Assembly: GCA_009774465.1 (NCBI GenBank)
Contig: VSNT01000079.1
Coordinates: forward strand, 1 to 19,161
DNA: 19,161 nucleotides
Reading direction: 5' to 3'
Source: Lachnospiraceae bacterium
Lineage (GTDB): Bacteria; Bacillota_A; Clostridia; Lachnospirales; Lachnospiraceae
Shown here one piece after another: positions 1 to 6,335 of the stretch. How positions within the stretch are numbered: position 1 is the first letter of the stretch; every line of letters starts with the position of its first letter. The position numbers and the translations under genes are program-made. Under the pieces are notes generated by a model. It saw only the letters and a program-made list of their open reading frames with translations. It did no database searches and had not been told where the DNA came from.

Positions 1-10
1 ATTTAAATGG

Positions 11-313
11 ATGAGTGAAATTGACCTGGATCATAGTAAAAAAGGAAAATATGATTTGTATAAGGCGTTTGCGCTGGATGAATTTATTATAACACTGAAT
101 TTATATCGAGATGGAGATATATCGATAGAAACATTAATAAGCGTAAAAGAAGATTTCAGAAAATTTTTACAAGATCTATATTACGATTTTAATTTGCTAA
201 AAAAGCCCTGCTCATATGATTTGAATGGCTTCGATAAATATTTAGGTGTTTTTTTTGATAAAGAAGATATTATTAGAGGAGCCAGACAAAAATATCGTAA
301 GATGAAAGAATAG
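11..313 (+). CDS. Small hypothetical protein, possibly 5'-truncated
   Basis: The reading frame encodes about 100 residues of a charged, probably alpha-helical soluble protein rich in Lys, Asp, Tyr and Phe, ending RGARQKYRKMKE. I recognise no family, signal peptide or membrane segment. The frame stays open to the left edge (codons for F, K and W precede the ATG), and too little upstream sequence is present to judge a ribosome site. The real start could therefore lie outside the window and this could be the C-terminal part of a longer protein. It is the only credible plus-strand gene here and converges on the minus-strand epimerase gene. A GC-rich hairpin about 80 bp downstream could end its transcript. 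It has no visible functional link to the flagellar genes. Confidence 0.5.
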   Translation: MSEIDLDHSKKGKYDLYKAFALDEFIITLNLYRDGDISIETLISVKEDFRKFLQDLYYDFNLLKKPCSYDLNGFDKYLGVFFDKEDIIRGARQKYRKMKE

Positions 314-392
314 GATGTTATAAGAAAACCCGCTGACATAAAATATAATGTGATATAAACAAGCAGAGAAACCAATCTTTGCCCGCTTTTCG

Positions 393-414
393 GGGGACTT
401 TATTAGCAGTCCCC
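393..414 (+). terminator. Hairpin between convergent genes, possible terminator
   Basis: GGGGACT (393-399) pairs perfectly with AGTCCCC (408-414) around an 8-nt loop and is followed on the plus strand by TTTATATTT, a weak U-tract. An alternative small stem CCCG/CGGG (382-385 with 391-394) overlaps it. On the minus strand no T-run follows, so it fits best as the end of the plus-strand gene. The rest of the 314-495 gap shows nothing that I recognise. Confidence 0.45.
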
Positions 415-495
415 TTTATATTTCATATTCCCCAAAAGCCAGGCAAGGCAATATGAGTTTAACTCTCAACCACTTTCATGCCAGAAATTCCGCGC

Positions 496-1161
496 TTACT
501 CAAACTTCAATTTCTTAATATCCTCCAAAACATCTCCATAACGTCTGCCTTTTCCAAAGAGTAATGTTGTTCCCAGCACGAATCCGTCCATTCCCCTGGG
601 TGCAAATTCCATAATTTTCTCTTTGCTGCAGGCACCGTCCCAATACAGCTTAAAATGCATTTTGCTTTTAAGCTCCAGCAGTTTGGAAATCTTTTCCCCC
701 ACGTAAGGCATATACATTTGTCCCGCATTTCCTGGATTTACCGCCATAACCAGTACTTTATCCACGATACGCAGCATTTCCAGTACTGTTTCAACACTGG
801 TTCCCGGATTAATTGCAATGCCCGGAATCATACCTGCATCAATAATCTTTTGAAGCGTAGTTGAAGGGTGATACTCCGCTTCCGGATGGATATATACAGT
901 ATCGCCTTCACGCAGTCTGTCCGTAAACAGTTTAATGTTATTATTGGGATGTTCTATCATCAAGTGCACATCCAAAGGCTTATCCGTTGCAGATGCAATA
1001 TAAGACATATCATTTAAGGACATTGCCATATTAGGAACATATCTTCCATCCATAATATCAATATGGAAGGAATCGATTCCGCCTTCATCCAGCTCACGCA
1101 CTTCTTTCTCCAAATTTCCAAAATTTACACACATCATTGACGCATTTAATTCAAAATCCAT
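496..1161 (-). CDS. Ribulose-phosphate/allulose-6-phosphate 3-epimerase family protein
   Basis: This is a 221-residue TIM-barrel sugar-phosphate epimerase of the Rpe/AlsE family, which interconverts C3 epimers of ketose phosphates (for example ribulose-5-P and xylulose-5-P) using two catalytic aspartates and bound metal. Visible landmarks are FHIDIMDGRYVPN (His33, Asp35), LDVHLMIEHP (His66), GIAINPGTSVE, VNPGNAGQ and a second Asp in YWDGACS (Asp175). The loop WDGAC in place of the VDGG of true Rpe, and the N-terminus NASMMCVNF, look closer to E. coli AlsE than to housekeeping Rpe, so substrate is uncertain. Start: the open frame reaches a GTG at 1191, but the ATG at 1161 has GGGAG five bases upstream and matches the family N-terminus. 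It lies 92 bp behind the last licD gene with no clear terminator between, which suggests cotranscription and supply of a sugar phosphate to LicD chemistry (inference). Confidence 0.85.
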   Translation of the reverse strand: MDFELNASMMCVNFGNLEKEVRELDEGGIDSFHIDIMDGRYVPNMAMSLNDMSYIASATDKPLDVHLMIEHPNNNIKLFTDRLREGDTVYIHPEAEYHPSTTLQKIIDAGMIPGIAINPGTSVETVLEMLRIVDKVLVMAVNPGNAGQMYMPYVGEKISKLLELKSKMHFKLYWDGACSKEKIMEFAPRGMDGFVLGTTLLFGKGRRYGDVLEDIKKLKFE

Positions 1162-1174
1162 TTTTGCTCCCATC

Positions 1175-1228
1175 TGCCGCTTTAGCGGCACTCAAATCAG
1201 GGAGATTGAAAGTTCTTTTCTTTCAACC
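1175..1228 (-). promoter_or_regulatory. Two hairpins in the epimerase leader
   Basis: Reading the minus strand, GGTTGAAAG (1228-1220) pairs with CTTTCAATC (1212-1204) around AAAAGAA. Then TGCCGC (1190-1185) pairs perfectly with GCGGCA (1180-1175) around TAAA, ending just before the GGGAG ribosome site of the epimerase gene. Neither is followed by a U-run, so they do not look like terminators. They could be RNA-processing, stabilising or translation-affecting structures. I recognise no known riboswitch. Confidence 0.35.
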
Positions 1229-1253
1229 TTATCCCCCGACCTCTCATTGTATT

Positions 1254-2291
1254 TTAATTGCGGCTTTCAACTTCCGCTACTCTCTTTCTAAGCTCTTCCA
1301 ACTGCTTTTTATAGCAGGGATAATCATGCATTCCCTGGCTTTTCACACATACCCTGTAATCTCCGTAAATGGCCTTAAGGACTGCATCATAATTTCCCGG
1401 TACCGGAAGGTCAAATCCCTCAAAGGGCAGATACTCTTCCCCTTCAAACCATGAAGCCTCAAAACATTTTCCAAATTTCAGATAATCCAAATACATGGCA
1501 ATTTGATGGCTTTCAGCGCTTTTCTCTCCAAAAGGCAGGCCTTCCGCCACACGCCACAGGTTCATCAACAGTTCTTTTCTATGCTCCTTGTGAAGGAGCT
1601 TTCGGTCAATTTTAATCTTATACCGCTCCCACAGCATATCAAGCACCTTACCGATTTGTAACATAACCGCTGCACCATCTGCGGCACTGTTCGTTGCAGC
1701 TCTATCCGGCGCCGCATTATCTGCCGTATCATCCGACTTTATACTCCCGCCTTTTCCAGCGTCGGCAATCTTCGCATCATAATCCATCTGCTGCAGCATC
1801 AGCGCACTTGCAAACACGCTTCTCTGCATATCCGCCCTGTCCTTAGCCGCCGGAATCGCATCTAATGGAAAGATATCAATTCCCACATAAAAAGGGCATC
1901 CGTGGAACTGCTGCAAATGCTCCGGCTCTATGCTGATAGAATCACTGTTATTAACGTAGACCTGATATTCAGGATACCCCTCTCTTGCATAAGGCGGCCT
2001 GACTACATACTCTTTTGGAAGTTCCCTGGGCAAAAGCTCCAGAATCTTCCGATAGTCCTCCCGTTTCATCCAAATATCTATATCATCATCCCAGGGGATA
2101 AAACCCTGATGGCGTACAACTCCAAGCAATGTTCCATAGGCAGCATACCACTTGAGCCCATGTCTTTGACAGATCGCTGCAATTTCGTTCAGCACCTCTA
2201 ACTCCGCCGCCCATACAGTCTTCATGGTGGAATCCACCAAAAAGCCTTCTCTTACTTCTTCCTGAAAATAATCTACCGGAAACTCCAGCAT
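1254..2291 (-). CDS. LicD family phosphotransferase, copy 1 (distal)
   Basis: This is the last of four tandem LicD-family proteins (345 aa). LicD proteins have a nucleotidyltransferase fold; known members transfer phosphocholine to cell-surface glycans, and the related fukutin family transfers ribitol phosphate. The signature is YGTLLGVVRHQGFIPWDDDIDIW at about residues 52-74 (described here in parts: GTLLG, RH, then PWDDDID), with the metal-binding DDDxD aspartates at 68-70 and 72. Further shared blocks are FHGCPF..GIDIFPLD (129-144) and a C-terminal YD..L..IYGDY...V....MHDYPCYKKQLE. It has no signal peptide or membrane segment, so it should act in the cytoplasm. Residues about 176-209 are an Ala/Asp/Ser-rich low-complexity insert absent from the other copies. 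The ATG overlaps the stop of copy 2 (TAATG), indicating translational coupling. Acceptor and donor are unknown. Confidence 0.85.
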   Translation of the reverse strand: MLEFPVDYFQEEVREGFLVDSTMKTVWAAELEVLNEIAAICQRHGLKWYAAYGTLLGVVRHQGFIPWDDDIDIWMKREDYRKILELLPRELPKEYVVRPPYAREGYPEYQVYVNNSDSISIEPEHLQQFHGCPFYVGIDIFPLDAIPAAKDRADMQRSVFASALMLQQMDYDAKIADAGKGGSIKSDDTADNAAPDRAATNSAADGAAVMLQIGKVLDMLWERYKIKIDRKLLHKEHRKELLMNLWRVAEGLPFGEKSAESHQIAMYLDYLKFGKCFEASWFEGEEYLPFEGFDLPVPGNYDAVLKAIYGDYRVCVKSQGMHDYPCYKKQLEELRKRVAEVESRN

Positions 2292-3247
2292 TATGCTTCC
2301 CTCTTCCTGGCCGCCTCTGCCTGGGCCACCTGTTTTCGTAATTGTTCTAACTGTTTATTATAAAATGGATAATCATGAAGTGTAGTATTCCTGACACATA
2401 TGGAATAATCCCCATAGGTAGCACGAAGTATCTTATCATATTCTGATGGAGCAGGTACCATAAAATCCTCAAAAGGCAGCAACTCCACATCTTCAAACCA
2501 GACTGTCTGATAAAACTTGCCAAATCTTAAATAATCCAAATACATGGATAATCTGTCTGTTTTTTTTCCATTGCCGGACATAACGATTTCGTTTGCAAGC
2601 CCCCAAAGACCGGCCGCCAATTCATTCCGTCCATCCCCTGAATCCTTTTCAGACAAAGTATTTCTGTCAATTGTCACATCACACTGCTTCTCCAGTAAAT
2701 TCAAAAGTTCATTCAGTTCATTATCTTTCTCTCCACTTTTTGCCAAAAGGGCAGCCTGTCTTGCCGCTTTAAACAGATGAAACCGCAGGGAATCTTCTTC
2801 CCCCTTTTCAAGAAAATCCAATGGAAATACGTCAATTCCCACTATAAACGGACACCCATGAAACTGTTTTAAATGTTCGGGCTCCATACTGATGGAATCA
2901 CTGTTTGCAACACAGGAATGAAATTCCGGATACCAGCTTTCAAGCAATGGACTTCTCACCATATATCCCTTAGGCAGCTCCTTTGGAAGGTATTGAAGAA
3001 GCTGCATATAATCTTCTCTTTTCAGACAAATATCTATATCGTCATCCCAGGGGATATAGCCTTTATGTCTGACTGCGCCAAGCAGAGAGCCAAAGGCCAC
3101 ATACCAGGTCAGCCCATGCCTCTCACACACTTTGGCAATTTCGCTTAAAACTTCCAGTTCCGCTGCCCACACAGTTTTCATGGTCACATCGATCTGAAAG
3201 TCTTCTCTTATTTCCGCCTGAAAAAATTCATCTGCAAAGTGTAACAT
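2291..3247 (-). CDS. LicD family phosphotransferase, copy 2
   Basis: A 318-aa LicD-family protein, third in transcription order. It keeps all family blocks: FGSLLGAVRHKGYIPWDDD followed by IDI at about 53-74, SISMEPEHL, FHGCPFIVGIDVFPLD, and a C-terminal YDKILRATYGDY...DYPFYNKQLEQLRK. The position usually Tyr in YGTLLG is Phe here, and the residue after DID is Cys where the siblings have Trp, so it has diverged slightly in the probable substrate region. No membrane segment or signal peptide is visible. It lies 25 bp behind copy 3 and overlaps copy 1 by one base. Adjacent position behind flagellin suggests modification of the filament or envelope, but function is inferred from family only. Confidence 0.85.
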   Translation of the reverse strand: MLHFADEFFQAEIREDFQIDVTMKTVWAAELEVLSEIAKVCERHGLTWYVAFGSLLGAVRHKGYIPWDDDIDICLKREDYMQLLQYLPKELPKGYMVRSPLLESWYPEFHSCVANSDSISMEPEHLKQFHGCPFIVGIDVFPLDFLEKGEEDSLRFHLFKAARQAALLAKSGEKDNELNELLNLLEKQCDVTIDRNTLSEKDSGDGRNELAAGLWGLANEIVMSGNGKKTDRLSMYLDYLRFGKFYQTVWFEDVELLPFEDFMVPAPSEYDKILRATYGDYSICVRNTTLHDYPFYNKQLEQLRKQVAQAEAARKREA

Positions 3248-3272
3248 TTGTTATCCATTTCCACAAAAATTT

Positions 3273-4226
3273 TTATTTTTGTTCTGCTTCCATTTTACGG
3301 ATCATCTCTCTCATCTGCTCAAGCTGTTTCTGATACATGGGATAACCATGCATCGTTGCATTTCTGACTCTCTGATGATAATCCCCGTAAATTGTCTTCA
3401 AAACAGAATCATATCCTGCCGGCACCGGCACTCCAAATCCTTCAAACGCCGCATAATCCACTTCTTCAAACCATTCTTTTTCATATATCTTGTGATTCCA
3501 GTTGATATAATCCATATACATCACAAGCAGATCACTCGTCTTCTTTCCATATTGCATAACTACCTGGTTCCCCAGCCAGTATAATTTGGAAACAAGCGCC
3601 TTTTTTTGTTCCGGCTTAAGAAGCCCCGGTTCAAAAGAAATATCACATTTATTTTGTAAAAAGGAAAGTGCCTTTTTTAGTTTTAAAAAATTTTCAGGCG
3701 TCCTTTCTTCCTTATTGATCATGGTAGCTGTAGTGCTGATTACATCAAACAGCTCCCTTTCTTTTTCCTGTTCTTCCATATCTTTTGGGAGATAGTCCAA
3801 AGGAAAAATATCCACCCCCACCACAAAAGGACAGCCATGAAAATTCTGTAACCGTTTCGGTTCAATGCTTACGGAACCAGCATTTAATACACAGGAATGG
3901 AATTGCAGATAACCCAATTCAGACAAAGGACTATGGAGAAGATATCCTTCCGGAAGCTCCCTGGGAGCAACTTGAAGGAATCGCATATAGTCATCCCGCT
4001 TCATCCAGATATCCATATCGTCATCCCAGGGAATAAATCCCTCATGGCGAATTGCCCCAAGCAGTGTTCCATAAGCTGCATACCAGGTTATTTCATGCCG
4101 CTCGCAAATTTCAGCAATTTCCCGAAGCACTTCCAGCTCCGCCGCCCATACGGTTTTCATAGTGGCATCCACCAGGAACCCCTCTATTTCCTGTGCTTCA
4201 AAAAATTCTCTCGGAAAGTTTAACAT
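3273..4226 (-). CDS. LicD family phosphotransferase, copy 3
   Basis: A 317-aa LicD-family protein, second in transcription order. It shows YGTLLGAIRHEGFIPWDDD then MDIWMKR at about 52-77, SVSIEPKRLQNFHGCPF, VGVDIFPLDYLP and a C-terminal YD.VLKTIYGDYHQRVRNATMHGYPMYQKQLEQMRE. It resembles copy 4 closely in the central part (MYMDY.NW.HKIYEKEWFEE), so these two look like the more recent duplicates. The start ATG overlaps the stop of copy 4 as TAATG. It is a soluble cytoplasmic enzyme by prediction. No residue of the DDDxD cluster is missing, so it is probably active. Confidence 0.85.
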   Translation of the reverse strand: MLNFPREFFEAQEIEGFLVDATMKTVWAAELEVLREIAEICERHEITWYAAYGTLLGAIRHEGFIPWDDDMDIWMKRDDYMRFLQVAPRELPEGYLLHSPLSELGYLQFHSCVLNAGSVSIEPKRLQNFHGCPFVVGVDIFPLDYLPKDMEEQEKERELFDVISTTATMINKEERTPENFLKLKKALSFLQNKCDISFEPGLLKPEQKKALVSKLYWLGNQVVMQYGKKTSDLLVMYMDYINWNHKIYEKEWFEEVDYAAFEGFGVPVPAGYDSVLKTIYGDYHQRVRNATMHGYPMYQKQLEQMREMIRKMEAEQK

Positions 4227-5230
4227 TATTGCTCCTTTAAATCTTCCATACGCTTCCGTTTAGCTTCTGCGATTAGCTCCTCAATTCTGGCATACTTTTC
4301 TTCAAGCCCCCCTACCACTTCCCGCATATGCTTAAGCTGCTTATTATAAAGAGGATAATCGTGCATCCCTCCCGACATGGAGCGTACGTGATAATCTCCA
4401 TAAATCCTTTTTAAAATTTCATCATAGCCTGCAGGTACAGGTATTAAAAATCCCTCAAATGGTTTCTGAACAGCTTCTTCAAACCATTCTTTCTTGTATA
4501 TTTTATGAGCCCACTTGGCATAATCCATATACATTACCAGATAATCGCCATCTTCTTCATGATAACATGTACATAATTGATTTGCAACTTTATAAATAGC
4601 CGAAGCCAGTATTTCACCTTGCCGCTTATCACGTTCAAGATTGACTCCACAGAATTCTTCTATTGTATCTAATGCATCCTGAAGGTCTGCTTCCTCCTCT
4701 TCAGTTCTCTCCTCCTGCTTTGCTAACATTGCCGTCAAACCAAGAACATAAAAAATTGTCTGCTGTCCCTGTCGTTCTTCTTCATTATTGGGAAGATAGT
4801 CCAATGGAAAAATATCCACACCCACTAGAAATGGGCACCCATGAAATCTTTGAAGACGCTCTTTTTCTACACTAATTGTATTTCCATTAAAAACACAGGA
4901 ATGAAACTCTTTATAGCCTCTTTCCGTTAATGGGCTTTCTACGATATAGCCTTTGGGAAGCTCTTTAGGAGCTATCTCCATAAATTTATCGTAATCTTCC
5001 CTCTTCATCCATATATCAATATCGTCATCCCAGGGAACATAGCCCTCATGGCGGATGGTGCCTAGCAGCGTCCCGTAAGCCGCATACCATTGCAGACCAT
5101 GACGCTCACAAATTTCTGCAATTTCCCGAAGAACTTCCATTTCAGCCGACCAGAAAATTTTCATGGTTTTATCAATGGTAAATCCTTCTCTTACTTCTTC
5201 CTCAAAAAATTCCTGTGGAAAATCTAACAT
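4226..5230 (-). CDS. LicD family phosphotransferase, copy 4 (first of the array)
   Basis: A 334-aa LicD-family protein, the first gene transcribed in the array. It has YGTLLGTIRHEGYVPWDDD then IDIWMKR, FHGCPFLVGVDIFPLDYLP and the C-terminal IYGDYHVRSMSGGMHDYPLYNKQLKHMRE. A charged helical tail of about 28 residues follows, longer than in copies 2 and 3. The ribosome site AAGGAG (5243-5238) lies 7 bases before the ATG and begins directly after the T-run of the flagellin terminator. No promoter fits into that 12-bp space, so expression probably depends on readthrough from the flagellin gene. This links the LicD array to filament production. Known flagellin-modification genes often lie beside flagellin genes, which supports but does not prove that role. 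Confidence 0.86.
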   Translation of the reverse strand: MLDFPQEFFEEEVREGFTIDKTMKIFWSAEMEVLREIAEICERHGLQWYAAYGTLLGTIRHEGYVPWDDDIDIWMKREDYDKFMEIAPKELPKGYIVESPLTERGYKEFHSCVFNGNTISVEKERLQRFHGCPFLVGVDIFPLDYLPNNEEERQGQQTIFYVLGLTAMLAKQEERTEEEEADLQDALDTIEEFCGVNLERDKRQGEILASAIYKVANQLCTCYHEEDGDYLVMYMDYAKWAHKIYKKEWFEEAVQKPFEGFLIPVPAGYDEILKRIYGDYHVRSMSGGMHDYPLYNKQLKHMREVVGGLEEKYARIEELIAEAKRKRMEDLKEQ

Positions 5231-5243
5231 ATCTTTTCTCCTT

Positions 5244-5275
5244 AAAAAATTAGGAGCCGGCTTTCGCCAGCTCCT
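5244..5275 (-). terminator. Intrinsic terminator behind flagellin, likely leaky
   Basis: On the minus strand AGGAGC (5275-5270), one mismatch, GGC (5268-5266), loop GAAA, GCC (5261-5259), mismatch, GCTCCT (5257-5252), then AA and six Ts (5249-5244). It ends the flagellin message. The ribosome site of the first licD gene begins at the next base, so this acts as an internal terminator or attenuator between a very highly expressed gene and low-level modification genes. Confidence 0.85.
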
Positions 5276-5302
5276 ATGGTAGTTTTAATTAATTTGCAAC
5301 GA

Positions 5303-6115
5303 TTAACCCAGAAGAGACAATACACCCTGATTGGTCTGGTTAGCCTGTGCCAACATTGCCTGACCTGCCTGAGCAAGGATCTGGTTGTTGGAGTACTTAA
5401 CCATCTCTGTAGCCATATCTGTATCACGGATAGAGGACTCAGCACTTGTTGTATTCTCTACAACGTTATCCAGGTTGTTAATTGTGTGCTCAAGTCTGTT
5501 CTGAACAGCACCGAGTTTAGCTCTCTGCAGGTTCAGGTTCTTAATAGCAGTCTTTACACTCTTATTCAAAGCGCCTGCGGAACTCTGTGTCTTAGCGTCA
5601 CCACTAAGGCTAAGAGATGCGCAATCCATTGCTCCGATACTAAGTGTAATGAACTGTGACTGTTCTGCACCTACCTGAAGTTTAACACCTGTTGAGCAGC
5701 TACCATTTAAGAGCATTCTCTCATTAAATGTTGTGGTAGAAGCTACACGGTCGATTTCACTCATGAGCTGCTGTACTTCCAGATCAATGTAGGAACGGTC
5801 TTCTGACTGAAGAGTTCCGTTTGCACCTTTAACTGCCAACTCATTCAGACGTTGTAACATATCATGTACTTCATTCAAAGCACCTTCTGCTGTCTGCACC
5901 ATGGAAATACCATCCTGTGCGTTCAAAGAAGCCTGTGTAAGACCTCTTACCTGACGTCTCATCTTCTCGGACATTGCCAAACCAGCTGCATCATCTGCTG
6001 CACGGTTTACTTTGTAACCAGAAGATAATTTTTCTGTTGACTTAGCCTGTGTTTTTGTTGTCAGTCCTAACATTCTGTTAGAGTTCATTGCTGTAAGATT
6101 GTGTTGTACTACCAT
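5303..6115 (-). CDS. fliC: Flagellin (short type)
   Basis: The major filament subunit, exported through the flagellar type III apparatus and polymerised outside the cell. The start is the ATG at 6115: GGAGG lies eight bases upstream and the protein begins MVVQHNLTAMNSNRML, the conserved D0 helix; the open frame to 6202 is only leader. The N-terminal half has LSSGYKVNRAADDAAGLA and QTAEGALNEVHDMLQRLNELAV; the C-terminal D1/D0 is QRAKLGAVQNRLEH...QAGQAMLAQANQ and ends LLG. At 270 aa it is short: the variable middle (about 140-185) is a Ser/Thr-rich link, so outer D2/D3 domains are absent. Two cysteines (140 and 165) are unusual for a flagellin. A sigma-28 promoter and a structured leader precede it; a terminator and licD genes follow. 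The Ser/Thr-rich middle is a plausible modification site (inference). Confidence 0.97.
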   Translation of the reverse strand: MVVQHNLTAMNSNRMLGLTTKTQAKSTEKLSSGYKVNRAADDAAGLAMSEKMRRQVRGLTQASLNAQDGISMVQTAEGALNEVHDMLQRLNELAVKGANGTLQSEDRSYIDLEVQQLMSEIDRVASTTTFNERMLLNGSCSTGVKLQVGAEQSQFITLSIGAMDCASLSLSGDAKTQSSAGALNKSVKTAIKNLNLQRAKLGAVQNRLEHTINNLDNVVENTTSAESSIRDTDMATEMVKYSNNQILAQAGQAMLAQANQTNQGVLSLLG

Positions 6116-6139
6116 AATATATTCCTCCTTGAATTTAAT

Positions 6140-6155
6140 GTCGCTTCCCTGCGAC
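6140..6155 (-). promoter_or_regulatory. Candidate CsrA-binding hairpin in flagellin leader
   Basis: GTCGC (6155-6151) pairs perfectly with GCGAC (6144-6140) around the hexaloop AGGGAA. This matches the CsrA preference for A-N-GGA in a hexaloop on a short stem. The second GGA is in the ribosome site (6128-6126), 20 nt downstream, close to the spacing over which one CsrA dimer can bridge two sites. Confidence 0.65.
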
Positions 6156-6169
6156 CATTTTTGTTGATT

Positions 6170-6212
6170 GTAATGATTCCTGAAAGTCGTACGCTCCTCC
6201 AAGAGTCATTAC
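6170..6212 (-). promoter_or_regulatory. Long hairpin P2 in flagellin leader
   Basis: GTAATGACTCTTG (6212-6200) pairs with CAGGAATCATTAC (6182-6170): 11 Watson-Crick pairs, one G-U and one C-A mismatch. The 17-nt loop (6199-6183) contains GAGGAG. No U-run follows, so it is not a terminator. It may stabilise the flagellin mRNA 5' end or provide a further CsrA contact. Confidence 0.5.
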
Positions 6213-6287
6213 AGAATCGTAAAACTGAAACCTTTAGTTTCCGGAACTTTTACTCTTTAAGTCGTTTGTTCCGCTTTACTTGTATTA

Positions 6288-6315
6288 TATATCGGATGCT
6301 TCTCCAAATACTTAA
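6288..6315 (-). promoter_or_regulatory. Sigma-28 type promoter for flagellin
   Basis: TTAA (6315-6312), 16 bp, CCGATATA (6295-6288), close to the flagellar sigma factor consensus TAAA-N15/16-GCCGATAT. It lies in the AT-rich gap behind the fliT-like gene. The two other sigma-28 sites in the window have the same 16-bp spacing. Confidence 0.85.
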
Positions 6316-6335
6316 TACCTTTTTTAAAAATTTTT

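Larger units (their letters stand above)
6116..6281 (-). promoter_or_regulatory. Structured flagellin mRNA leader
   Basis: The leader from the predicted start near 6281 to the ATG is about 166 nt. It can form three successive hairpins: P1 GAAAC/GTTTC around TAAAG (6241-6227), P2 a long imperfect stem (6212-6170), and P3 GTCGC/GCGAC with hexaloop AGGGAA (6155-6140). The ribosome site AAGGAGG (6130-6124) follows. A long structured leader with a GGA loop upstream of a GGA-containing ribosome site is the known layout of the Bacillus hag leader, where CsrA represses translation. Confidence 0.6.

Noticed and set aside
181..375. Minus-strand open frame with hydrophobic start
   Set aside because: It overlaps the plus-strand gene on the opposite strand, has no ribosome site and no recognisable family; likely a shadow frame.
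1175..1228. Terminator between the last licD gene and the epimerase
   Set aside because: The hairpins are stable but no U-run follows either, so termination is not supported.
2060..5040. DNA segment (ATATCGTCATCCCAGGG type) occurring four times, CRISPR-like at first sight
   Set aside because: The copies are about 1 kb apart and encode the conserved PWDDDID motif of the four LicD paralogues; there are no short regular spacers.
6116..6202. Longer flagellin start 29 codons upstream
   Set aside because: The extra residues are not flagellin-like, and the ATG at 6115 has GGAGG and the conserved MVVQHN start; the upstream part is the mRNA leader.
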